The position numbers were made by a program, and so were the translations under genes. The notes below the pieces were generated by a model. It saw only the letters and a program-made list of their open reading frames with translations, did no database searches and was not told the DNA's origin. A DNA stretch of 64,000 nt from Bacteroidales bacterium (GTDB taxonomy: Bacteria; Bacteroidota; Bacteroidia; Bacteroidales; Muribaculaceae). Shown here one piece after another: positions 63,923-64,000 of this stretch. Every line of letters starts with the position of its first letter. Position 1 is the first letter of the stretch. Location of the stretch: assembly GCA_900768685.1 (NCBI GenBank), contig CAAGDX010000019.1, positions 1 through 64,000 on the forward strand, read 5' to 3'.

Positions 63923-64000
63923 TAGCATATAATGTCAATATAGACAAATATATAAAACTATAAAATATTATATAATTGATTATTAGTTATTTAACCTCTC

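Overview
The window looks like chromosome from a member of the order Bacteroidales (phylum Bacteroidota). The evidence is consistent. Upstream of many genes I can read the Bacteroidota promoter form TTG-N19..21-TAnnTTTG. There is a fused secDF. Three secreted proteins end in type-IX-secretion (Por) tails. The gene sets DUF4271-hemD-rnpA-yidD-tatD and rsmH-ftsL-ftsI-murE-mraY-murD-ftsW-murG-murC-ftsQ-ftsA-ftsZ are in the order usual for this group. I cannot fix the family from sequence alone; Prevotellaceae or Muribaculaceae-like is a guess. No tRNA, rRNA, CRISPR array or intact IS was seen.

Layout. 1-2.5 kb: a TPR-like lipoprotein cut by the window edge and an orphan AAA/DUF4143 ATPase behind a 33-bp repeat array. 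2.7-10 kb: a 1329-aa secreted endonuclease with tandem Ig-like repeats, then secDF. 10-16 kb: an orphan 23-bp repeat array, an LtaS-like membrane sulfatase, recQ, and recJ behind a structured leader. 16.5-25.5 kb: two further T9SS cargo proteins (choice-of-anchor J; leucine-rich repeat) around queG, a polysaccharide deacetylase and a DUF2723 membrane protein. 25.6-28.4 kb: the tatD/yidD/rnpA/hemD/DUF4271 operon. 28.5-43.8 kb: the dcw cell-wall and division operon, all on the minus strand, without mraZ at its head. 44-45.3 kb: a second AAA/DUF4143 ATPase, again behind a 33-bp array. 45.3-54 kb: a sirtuin, an rRNA m5C methyltransferase, two FKBP isomerases, and ybeY-mnmG-apt-uvrC with a perfect parS-like site between mnmG and apt. 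54.5-58.4 kb: a glycosyltransferase, an esterase, and nadD-gmk-yicC. 58.8-63.7 kb: plus-strand manC-ruvB-flippase-glycosyltransferase. 63.66-63.89 kb: a predicted structured small RNA, convergent with that operon.

Most of the window is housekeeping: peptidoglycan synthesis and septation, protein export, tRNA and rRNA modification, repair (recQ, recJ, uvrC, ruvB) and surface-glycan synthesis. The most unusual signal is the pair of unrelated-in-sequence but identically built cassettes at 1.15-2.7 kb and 43.95-45.24 kb. Each is a directly repeated 33-bp array that abuts and overlaps the -33 element of a strong promoter, a leader of about 15-17 nt, and an ATPase with an AAA domain, a winged helix (clear in the second) and a nuclease-like E-x-D...E-x-K tail. 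Similar short direct repeats without an ATPase occur at 10.34, 28.48 and 45.26 kb and may be footprints of lost cassettes or separate regulatory sites.
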